Positions 1-6,839 of a stretch of 14,591 bases of DNA are shown piece after piece (the stretch's first letter is position 1; the number at the start of each line of letters is the position of its first letter). The position numbers and the translations under genes are program-made. A model generated the notes under the pieces. It saw only the letters and a list, made by a program, of their open reading frames with translations. It was not told where the DNA came from and searched no databases. Where the stretch lies: contig NZZF01000009.1 of assembly GCA_002702385.1 (NCBI GenBank), positions 1-14,591 of the forward strand, read 5' to 3'. The stretch comes from Flavobacteriaceae bacterium (GTDB lineage: Bacteria > Bacteroidota > Bacteroidia > Flavobacteriales > Flavobacteriaceae).

Positions 1-2374
1 CAGATTTAAATTCATGATATTCAGCAAAACGTTTTAATAATTTTGACAACTTATTTTTAGTAGATTTTAAATAAGAGAAATCATCAATTTTAATAAGAAG
101 GTCTTTAATGTAGAAATTATTTATTCTACTGACAAGAGGAAATTCTGGACCTAAAATTTGAAAATCAATCATATTTGTAATGGCACTGTACAACCATTCT
201 GATGAAATGTTTAAAATATCTACTTTTTTTGATTTTAGCGAAATCTTAATGAGTTTTGAAAAAGGGGGATAATTGAATTCTTTTCTTTGATTCAATTGAA
301 AATTATAAAAATCCTGATAATTATTGTCAATAAGTCTTTGATGAATGTAATGGTTTTTATAGTTGGTTTGAATAAGTACTTTTCCTCTAGACAATGATCT
401 ACCAGCTCTTCCTGAAACTTGTTTAATTAACTGAAAATATTTTTCATGTGATCTGTAATCAGGATAATTTAAAAGAAAATCAGATTCAATTACTCCAACT
501 AAATCAACATTATTAAAATTTAATCCCTTAGCAATCATTTGAGTCCCAATTAAAACTTGATATTTCTTATCTTGAAAATCATTAATAATTTTTTTTAGAT
601 TTTTTTTAGATCTAGTTGTATCATAATCAAATCTCGCAAGTTTTACAGAGGGAAAAAGCTTAGAAAATTCACTTTCAACAGTTTGAGTACCAACACCACA
701 CTTCTTCATTGAGGGAAGAGAACATGAATTACAGTTAATTGACATCTGTCTGGAAAAACCACAATAATGACATTTTTCCAAGTTATCTTTTAAATGATAA
801 GTTAAACTAACATCACAATTAGGGCAGATATTAACATGATTACAAGCGGAACATTTTAAATAAGTTGAATAACCTCTACGATTTCTAAATAAGATTATCT
901 GATTATTAGATTTTAATGTGTTTTCAATATATTTAACTAATTCACTTGAAAAAAAACTTTTATCAGATTTAGATGGTTCAATTAATTTAATTTCGGGAGG
1001 AGAAAAGTTACCATATCTTTCATTAAGTTTTACTAATGAAAACTTATTATTAATTGAGTTATAATAGGTTTCTAAACTAGGGGTTGCAGAACCTAAAAGA
1101 CAATTGATATTTAAAAGTTTTGCGAGATATATTGCACAATCTCTTGCATTATATCTTGGGTTAGGTTCAAACTGTTTATATGAATTTTCATGTTCTTCAT
1201 CAATTATAATTAAACTTATATTTTTATGTGGCAAAAAAATTGATGAACGTACTCCTAATATAATTTTAGGGGATTTATTGGAATTTAATTCATTCCATAT
1301 TTCATACCTAATATTATATGAAATAGAAGAATGATAAACTATTAACTCTGAGCTAAAATACTCCTTAAATCGAAATACAAGCTGTGTAGTTAAAGCAATT
1401 TCAGGAACAAGAAAAAGCACACTTTTTCCATTATTTAAATATTCTTTAACTAAAGAAATATAGATTTCCGTTTTACCAGACGAAGTTACACCCATTAGAT
1501 TAACAACATTTGACTTTTTAAAATCACTTTTAATCGTGTCAAATGCTTTAAGCTGAGCATGGGAAAGATTAATTTTCTTTTCTTTTATTTTAAATTCAGA
1601 TTTTAACCTATCAACTTTAAGCTTATTTTTGATCAATACTTCCTTCTTAACTAAACCATCAATAACACTTGATGAAATGTTTAAAGCATTTAATATTGTT
1701 GATTTTAAAAAAAATTGTTCTTCGTTATTTTTTAGAAAAAAATCAACAACTTCTTTCTGTTTATTGGTTTTTAGACTAATTGAGTTAAATTTTAAATTAC
1801 TATTTAAAGAGTAAAATATCTGATATTTTTCAATATAAGTACTGTACACCTCTTCCTTAATCTCTAAAATATCTTTATTTATTAATTCATTTATATTTTT
1901 TAAAATTGAATTATCAAAAATACGAGACAAGTCCTTGATAAGAATTTCTTGATGTTGGTTTACAGCTTCCAATAACTGAATAGATTTTTCTGATAAACTA
2001 TCAAATGAATTCTCATTTTTTACCTTGATTATTGTTTCACTCCTAATAAGTAATGATTTTGGAAGAGCAGCATCAAAAACAGTCCCTAATGGACACATGT
2101 AATAATTACTTATCCATCTAAAGAAATTAATTTGAGAAACTCCAACACAGGGAATATCGTCAACAATAAATTTTACTTCTTTAAGATTAAAGTCACTATT
2201 TACATTTTTTGATTTACTAAGAACAATACCAGTATATAGTTTTTTGCTACCAAAACTAACAACAACCCTACACCCAACTGAAATTAATTCAAATTCTGAT
2301 TCAGAAACCAAATAATCAAATGTATTATCAATTGGAAGTGGAATAACAACTTCAATTACATACGGATAATTCAA
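1..2374 (-). CDS. priA: Primosomal protein N' (PriA replication restart helicase), 3' end cut by window edge
   Basis: PriA is a cytoplasmic 3'-5' DNA helicase that recognises stalled forks and D-loops and starts reloading of the replicative helicase. My translation of the minus strand gives 791 open codons. It shows the Walker A motif GVTSSGKT (residues 295-302), the DEEH box (392-395), eight zinc-binding cysteines (508, 511, 517, 520, 535, 538, 548, 551), helicase motif GTQMIAKG (610-617) and QVSGRAGR (652-659). The N-terminal part, with VIEVVIPLP, resembles the 3'-end-binding domain. From family size I expect only the last few dozen residues to lie beyond the window. The frame has a TAA stop just upstream and no ATG before the conserved N-terminus, so TTG at 2374 is the most likely start, with ATT at 2377 less likely. 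The gene is divergent from rdgB, 42 bases away. The family call is secure; the start is moderately secure. Confidence 0.95.
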   Translation of the reverse strand, partial: MNYPYVIEVVIPLPIDNTFDYLVSESEFELISVGCRVVVSFGSKKLYTGIVLSKSKNVNSDFNLKEVKFIVDDIPCVGVSQINFFRWISNYYMCPLGTVFDAALPKSLLIRSETIIKVKNENSFDSLSEKSIQLLEAVNQHQEILIKDLSRIFDNSILKNINELINKDILEIKEEVYSTYIEKYQIFYSLNSNLKFNSISLKTNKQKEVVDFFLKNNEEQFFLKSTILNALNISSSVIDGLVKKEVLIKNKLKVDRLKSEFKIKEKKINLSHAQLKAFDTIKSDFKKSNVVNLMGVTSSGKTEIYISLVKEYLNNGKSVLFLVPEIALTTQLVFRFKEYFSSELIVYHSSISYNIRYEIWNELNSNKSPKIILGVRSSIFLPHKNISLIIIDEEHENSYKQFEPNPRYNARDCAIYLAKLLNINCLLGSATPSLETYYNSINNKFSLVKLNERYGNFSPPEIKLIEPSKSDKSFFSSELVKYIENTLKSNNQIILFRNRRGYSTYLKCSACNHVNICPNCDVSLTYHLKDNLEKCHYCGFSRQMSINCNSCSLPSMKKCGVGTQTVESEFSKLFPSVKLARFDYDTTRSKKNLKKIINDFQDKKYQVLIGTQMIAKGLNFNNVDLVGVIESDFLLNYPDYRSHEKYFQLIKQVSGRAGRSLSRGKVLIQTNYKNHYIHQRLIDNNYQDFYNFQLNQRKEFNYPPFSKLIKISLKSKKVDILNISSEWLYSAITNMIDFQILGPEFPLVSRINNFYIKDLLIKIDDFSYLKSTKNKLSKLLKRFAEYHEFKS

Positions 2375-2416
2375 AATAGACTTTTTATAACTTTACAATT
2401 TAAACATTAAAAAATT

Positions 2417-2998
2417 ATGGAATTAGTTTTCGCAAGCCATAACGAAAATAAAGTTAGTGAAGTAAGAAAAATACTTCCACCTAATTTTAAAATTATTAGT
2501 TTAAATGACTTGAATTTTTTTGATGAAATTCCAGAAGATGAAGAAACAATTGAGAAAAATGCAATTTTCAAGTCTAATTTTATCTATGAAAAATTTAAAA
2601 TAAATGTATTTGCAGATGATACTGGTCTTGAGATAAAAGCTTTAAATAATTTACCTGGTGTAAAATCCGCTAGATATTCAGGTTTAGAAAGAGATTCTAG
2701 TAAAAATATAAATAAAGTATTAAGCAACCTTGGCGAAGAAAGTGATAGAAAAGCAAGATTTAAAACTGTTATATCTCTAAATTTTAATGGAGAATTAAAA
2801 TTATTTGAAGGTATAATTAATGGTAAAATCAACTATACACCTATTGGTGATAATGGATTTGGCTATGATCCTATCTTCATACCTAACAATTTTAATAAGA
2901 CATTCGCAGAAATGAGTTTAACTCAGAAAAATAAAATTAGTCATAGATCAATTGCAATAAATAAATTAATATCATTTTTAGGAAAAGTTTATGATTGA
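2417..2998 (+). CDS. rdgB: XTP/dITP diphosphatase (RdgB/HAM1 family)
   Basis: This enzyme hydrolyses non-canonical purine nucleotides (ITP, dITP, XTP) to the monophosphate and diphosphate, keeping deaminated bases out of DNA and RNA. The 193-residue length is typical. Family motifs are in order: ASHNENK near the N-terminus (6-12), FADDTG with the acidic pair D67/D68 (65-70), PGVKSARYSG (80-89), GFGYDPIF (147-154) and SHRS (175-178). The ATG start at 2417 places the FASHN strand directly at the N-terminus, as in the family. It is divergent from priA. A one-mismatch -7 element (TAACTTTA, 2388-2395) lies upstream but is weak evidence. The next gene follows after 40 bases on the same strand, so the two may be co-transcribed. 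Confidence 0.96.
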   Translation: MELVFASHNENKVSEVRKILPPNFKIISLNDLNFFDEIPEDEETIEKNAIFKSNFIYEKFKINVFADDTGLEIKALNNLPGVKSARYSGLERDSSKNINKVLSNLGEESDRKARFKTVISLNFNGELKLFEGIINGKINYTPIGDNGFGYDPIFIPNNFNKTFAEMSLTQKNKISHRSIAINKLISFLGKVYD

Positions 2999-3038
2999 TT
3001 TTTTCTAGAAAAATATATTTTGATGTAAGTTTACTGCA

Positions 3039-3800
3039 GTGAAATCAAACTTTCTTAAAATTTTATTTTTTGTTTTATTATCAGCAAAAGGTTTTTCTCA
3101 GGAGAAAGTTTTTGGTATTGTTGAAAATGATGCAGATTCAAAACCAATATCAAATGTTCATGTTATAAACTTAAATAAGGTAGTCGGTGTTATAACGGAT
3201 AAAACAGGAAATTTTGAAATAGATGCAGACGTTAATGATACTCTATATTTTTCTTATTTAGGTTTTAAATCAATTAAGATTAGAGTTACTAATGACTTAA
3301 TAAAATTTAAAAATTCTAAGATAAGATTAACTGAACTTGCTTATGCCTTAGAAGAAGTTATTGTTTCGCCATACCAATTAACTGGATATCTAGAAATAGA
3401 TGCTAAAAATGTCCCTATAAGTAAATCTTACAGATATAGCATTCCTGGATTACCCTCAAGAGGTTACGAAGCTGGATCAAAAAATCCAGGAGCTATTTCA
3501 AAAGTTTTTGGAGCAATATTTAACCCTTTAGATTTCCTTTACAACCTTTTCGGTAAAAAACCTAAACAGTTTAGAAAATTAAAACTCATGAAAGAAGATT
3601 TTCGAATTAGAGAACTGCTTAGCTCTAAATTTGACAGAGAAACTCTAGTCGAGCTTCTTCAAGTGGAAAAAATTGATATCAATGAAATTTTGAGAAACTG
3701 TAGCTACTCAGAAAATTTTATTCTCTCCGCTAACGATCTTCAAATTCTTGAGGCAATTAGTCAATGCTATGAGGAATATAAACTTCTCAATAGAAAATAA
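3039..3800 (+). CDS. Secreted carboxypeptidase-like regulatory-domain (CarbopepD_reg) protein
   Basis: This 253-residue protein has a signal peptide (basic MKSNFLK, a hydrophobic core to about residue 16, likely cleavage near GFS-Q at 20-21), so it is exported. Residues 23 to about 105 form a beta-sandwich of the carboxypeptidase regulatory type: VFGIVEND, PISNVHV, GVITDKTGNFEI and the typical YFSYLGFKS strand. In Bacteroidota this domain also caps SusC/TonB-dependent receptors, but here no receptor barrel follows. The remaining about 150 residues (SIPGLPSRGYEAG, then a charged helical region from about 165) match no domain I recognise. The start is GTG: an in-frame TGA at 3021-3023 precedes it, no ATG lies between, and the signal peptide begins immediately after. 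It follows rdgB by 40 bases. The enzymatic or structural role is unknown. Confidence 0.82.
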   Translation: MKSNFLKILFFVLLSAKGFSQEKVFGIVENDADSKPISNVHVINLNKVVGVITDKTGNFEIDADVNDTLYFSYLGFKSIKIRVTNDLIKFKNSKIRLTELAYALEEVIVSPYQLTGYLEIDAKNVPISKSYRYSIPGLPSRGYEAGSKNPGAISKVFGAIFNPLDFLYNLFGKKPKQFRKLKLMKEDFRIRELLSSKFDRETLVELLQVEKIDINEILRNCSYSENFILSANDLQILEAISQCYEEYKLLNRK

Positions 3801-3818
3801 TACTTATACATAAATACT

Positions 3819-3826
3819 TATCTTTG
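3819..3826 (+). promoter_or_regulatory. Putative Bacteroidota -7 promoter element for purB
   Basis: TATCTTTG matches the Bacteroidota sigma-A -7 consensus TAnnTTTG exactly and lies in the 37-base gap before purB, with 11 bases between it and the ATG. I see no clear TTG -33 element at the usual distance. If it is used, the 5' leader would be only a few bases long. Confidence 0.55.
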
Positions 3827-3837
3827 CACATTAATTT

Positions 3838-5175
3838 ATGTCCAAAAAATCTTTAAATGCTATTTCACCAATTGATGGAAGATATTCATCAACAACAAAA
3901 CATTTATCAAATTTTTTCTCAGAAAAAGCACTGATTAAATATAGAATATTAGTTGAGATTGAGTATTTCATTTCATTAACTGAAGTTGACATACCAGACT
4001 TAAGTAATTGGAAATCAAGCCATAATAAATTAATAAAAAATATTTATGAGAAATTCTCAGATGATGATGCTCTCGAGATAAAGAAGATTGAAAAAACTAC
4101 AAACCATGATGTTAAAGCAGTAGAATACTTTATAAAAGAAAAATTTAATGATCTTGGTTTTGAAAATTATACTGAATACATTCATTTTGGGCTAACTTCT
4201 CAAGATGTTAATAATACTGCAATTCCGCTATCAATTAAAGACTTTTTACCTTATTACTATTCAATAATTGAAGATTTAATAAATGAACTATCAATTAAAG
4301 TAAAAGAATATAGTGATGTAGCAATGTTAGCAAGGACACACGGACAACCAGCTAGTCCTACCAGATTAGGTAAAGAAATAAATGTTTTTAAATCTAGAAT
4401 TATAGAACAGTTTAATGTAATAAAAACAATACCTATATCATGTAAATTTGGTGGTGCTACTGGAAATATGAATGCTCATAAAGTTGCCTTTCCTAAAATA
4501 GATTGGATTGATTTCTCTAATAATTTTGCTAAAAAACTAAATTTAAAACTATCATATCCAACAACTCAGATTGAACACTATGATAATTTGGCTAGATTAT
4601 TTGATAATTTCAAAAGAATAAACACTATAATTTTAGATCTAAATAAAGATTTATGGCAATATATTTCTATGGATTACTTCCAACAAAAAATTATTAAAAA
4701 TGAAGTTGGTTCATCAGCTATGCCACACAAAGTAAATCCGATAGATTTTGAAAACAGTGAAGGTAATATAAGTTATGCTAATGCAATTTTTGAATTTTTA
4801 TCTTCAAAACTTCCTGTTTCTAGGTTGCAAAGAGATTTAACCGATAGTACTGTTTTAAGAAATATAGGTGTACCAATTAGTCATACTATTATTGGAATAA
4901 AATCCACCCTAAAAGGTTTAAATAAATTAGTAATTAATAAACAAAAAATAAATGAAGACCTTGAAAAAAATTGGATTGTTATTTCAGAAGCAATTCAAAC
5001 AGTTTTAAGAAGAGAAGGTGTTGATAAACCATATGAGTTACTTAAAGATTTAACAAGAAATAATACTAAAATTGATCAAAAGGTTTTGATTGATTTTATA
5101 TCTAAATTAGATATTTCTGAAAATGTAAAAAAAGAATTGCTTTCAATTACGCCTTTTAACTATACAGGATATTAA
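3838..5175 (+). CDS. purB: Adenylosuccinate lyase
   Basis: PurB catalyses two beta-eliminations that release fumarate: SAICAR to AICAR in de novo IMP synthesis, and adenylosuccinate to AMP. The 445-residue length fits the E. coli-like class (about 450). Visible features are the N-terminal ISPIDGRY (9-16), the KTTNHDVKAVEYF segment (86-98), TSQDVNNT (120-127), ARTHGQPASPTR with the probable catalytic His168, and the fumarase/aspartase-superfamily signature GSSAMPHKVNPIDFEN (291-306), whose serine-bearing loop acts as catalytic base. All expected residues are present, so it should be active. A -7 element lies directly upstream, which suggests its own promoter. The next gene begins one base after the stop, implying translational coupling. 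Confidence 0.97.
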   Translation: MSKKSLNAISPIDGRYSSTTKHLSNFFSEKALIKYRILVEIEYFISLTEVDIPDLSNWKSSHNKLIKNIYEKFSDDDALEIKKIEKTTNHDVKAVEYFIKEKFNDLGFENYTEYIHFGLTSQDVNNTAIPLSIKDFLPYYYSIIEDLINELSIKVKEYSDVAMLARTHGQPASPTRLGKEINVFKSRIIEQFNVIKTIPISCKFGGATGNMNAHKVAFPKIDWIDFSNNFAKKLNLKLSYPTTQIEHYDNLARLFDNFKRINTIILDLNKDLWQYISMDYFQQKIIKNEVGSSAMPHKVNPIDFENSEGNISYANAIFEFLSSKLPVSRLQRDLTDSTVLRNIGVPISHTIIGIKSTLKGLNKLVINKQKINEDLEKNWIVISEAIQTVLRREGVDKPYELLKDLTRNNTKIDQKVLIDFISKLDISENVKKELLSITPFNYTGY

Positions 5176-5176
5176 T

Positions 5177-5659
5177 ATGAAGAAGTTGAATTTTATTATA
5201 ATACTTATTGGTATTGCTATTTTATCTAGGTTAATTCCTCATCCACCAAATTTTACTCCAATAACTGCGATAGCTTTATTCTCAACAATACATTTTAAGA
5301 ACAAAATTTTAACTTATTTAATACCAATCATTGGCTTATTTATTTCTGATTTGATTTTAGGCTTATCCATGGTAAACCTTTTTGTTTACCTTAGTTTTAT
5401 TGCAATAACCTTTATCGGATTTAAATTTCAAAAAATAAATAATTACTCCATTCTACTCTCAAGTACTACTTTTTTTATTGTGTCAAATCTTGGAGTTTGG
5501 ATACTTGGATATCCAAAAACTATTGAAGGCTTCATTCTTTGCTATTACATGGCTCTTCCATTTTTTGTTTACACAATTATGGGTGATTTATTTTATAGCT
5601 ATGCAATGAAGTATAGTTTGAAATATGTCTTGAGTAGAAAAATTGTTAAAGCTAATTAG
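5177..5659 (+). CDS. Small polytopic membrane protein, DUF6580-like putative transport protein
   Basis: This 160-residue integral membrane protein has about six hydrophobic segments (roughly 4-19, 28-40, 44-62, 65-83, 90-112, 116-139). The motif HPPNFTPITAIALF (22-35) after the first helix, the short FISDLILG (55-62) and a SNLGVWILGYPKT segment (103-115) resemble what I recall of DUF6580 putative transport proteins. Its size and topology also recall substrate-binding S components of ECF transporters, but that is only a resemblance and no substrate can be named. It starts one base after the purB stop (ATTAATATG), so it is probably translated from the purB mRNA. No energising module or permease partner lies in the window. 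It converges on the RmuC-like gene, with 21 bases between stops. Confidence 0.72.
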   Translation: MKKLNFIIILIGIAILSRLIPHPPNFTPITAIALFSTIHFKNKILTYLIPIIGLFISDLILGLSMVNLFVYLSFIAITFIGFKFQKINNYSILLSSTTFFIVSNLGVWILGYPKTIEGFILCYYMALPFFVYTIMGDLFYSYAMKYSLKYVLSRKIVKAN

Positions 5660-5680
5660 CAAAAAAATCACATAGAGCTT

Positions 5681-6808
5681 TTATTTTTTTTCAGTAATTT
5701 TTGTGTCAATTTGAGGAATATTTTTATCAAGAATCTTGAATTTAGTGTCCATATCTTGTTTAAAATTAAGATCATTATTCTTTAATTCAGACAACTCTAT
5801 TCTTTTATTTCTTTTCTCAAGCGGAGGATTTAATTTTTCAGCAATATCATACTGTTGGACTTGTTTAATATAGTCTGGAGGCAGCAGCTTTCCAGCTTTT
5901 TCAATATCAGATAATATTCTTTCATTGAACCATTGATCTATTTGGATTCTTCGTTTTGCTGAATGTGCAAAAGTTCCAATAACTCTACATATATCATCTC
6001 TTTCGTCTGGACTTAGTTTTTCTGCAAATTCATACTCCTCAATCTTTTTTAAACTTAAAACTATTGGTTCTAATGCATCCTTAGAAACAATAAAAACAAC
6101 ATAATCTCCACAGTCAATTTTAAATTCTTTAATACAATGTGTTGTATTTGATGGTATTACTAGAAAAAGTTCTTTCTTTACATCAGTGTGTTTTGCATAT
6201 TTTTTAAGATTTGAAGCCTGGTCTTTTATGTAATTAGGAAATTTTGAAATATCATCACCAGCTGGACTCTTTGCATCAAATACAACTAACTGATTCATAA
6301 TCTTTATCGAGCTATCAGGTTTGTTTTTAGGATAAGGGAAATCTTCTTGACCTATGTATTCTATGATATTATTTTTACAAATTAGCTTAATATAATTTTG
6401 CACATCTGATTCGTGATTTTTCCACTGCATTTTTTTTTCTTCAATCTCTAATTCTTTATTTTTTAAGATGTCTTCCTGCCTTCTCTCCTCTTGTTCAATT
6501 AGAGTTTGACTATAATCTGCATATTTGGAAATTATTTTTTCTAGTTCTATAGTTTTTTGATCTAAATCTTTTTTTAATAATATTTTTTCAGATTCTAATT
6601 TTTTTATTAGAGCTTCTAAATTTTCATTTTTGACAGAGACTGTGTTATTGATTAGCTTTAATTCCTTTGCCTCATCAAGTCTAACATTAAGTTTATCATT
6701 ATCCTGACTTAATTTTATATTTTTTGTTTTAGTTTGGGAATTTTGAAAAAAAAAGTAAGTTGAAAGAACTGCAAGAAATACTATAATTACAACTAATAAA
6801 ATTTCCAT
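5681..6808 (-). CDS. rmuC: RmuC-like membrane-anchored coiled-coil PD-(D/E)XK nuclease-family protein
   Basis: RmuC proteins are PD-(D/E)XK-superfamily proteins linked to DNA recombination, in particular limiting inversions at short inverted repeats. This 375-residue protein has one N-terminal membrane helix (about 3-21), then a long charged region likely to be coiled coil (about 25-135), then a globular domain. The nuclease signature appears intact: P164-D165, then D178-A179-K180 after a hydrophobic strand (LVVFDAK). Downstream, LFLVIPS (215-220) and a helix ending near SDIEKAGKLLP (300-310) correspond to typical RmuC positions. Overall similarity to classical RmuC is modest, so this is a divergent member; another PD-(D/E)XK family is possible. 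It lies 31 bases after carB on the same strand and may be co-transcribed with it. The T-rich region at its 3' end converges on the DUF6580-like gene. Confidence 0.75.
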   Translation of the reverse strand: MEILLVVIIVFLAVLSTYFFFQNSQTKTKNIKLSQDNDKLNVRLDEAKELKLINNTVSVKNENLEALIKKLESEKILLKKDLDQKTIELEKIISKYADYSQTLIEQEERRQEDILKNKELEIEEKKMQWKNHESDVQNYIKLICKNNIIEYIGQEDFPYPKNKPDSSIKIMNQLVVFDAKSPAGDDISKFPNYIKDQASNLKKYAKHTDVKKELFLVIPSNTTHCIKEFKIDCGDYVVFIVSKDALEPIVLSLKKIEEYEFAEKLSPDERDDICRVIGTFAHSAKRRIQIDQWFNERILSDIEKAGKLLPPDYIKQVQQYDIAEKLNPPLEKRNKRIELSELKNNDLNFKQDMDTKFKILDKNIPQIDTKITEKK

Positions 6809-6839
6809 ACAACTAATTTAAAAGAATATAATTAAAAAA

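Noticed and set aside
1104..1334. Plus-strand open frame of 76 codons
   Set aside because: It is antisense to the helicase core of priA, which has clear family motifs; no family similarity and no start context.
1629..1814. Plus-strand open frame of 61 codons
   Set aside because: Antisense shadow of priA in AT-rich sequence; low-complexity composition.
2584..2832. Minus-strand open frame of 82 codons
   Set aside because: Lies wholly inside rdgB, whose motifs are intact in the other strand.
5648..5690. Possible terminator between the DUF6580-like and RmuC-like genes (palindrome GCTAATTAGC at 5651-5660, AAAGCT/AGCTTT arms, A and T runs)
   Set aside because: Stems are short or have long loops, and the A/T runs pair only weakly; not convincing as a terminator although the position is right.
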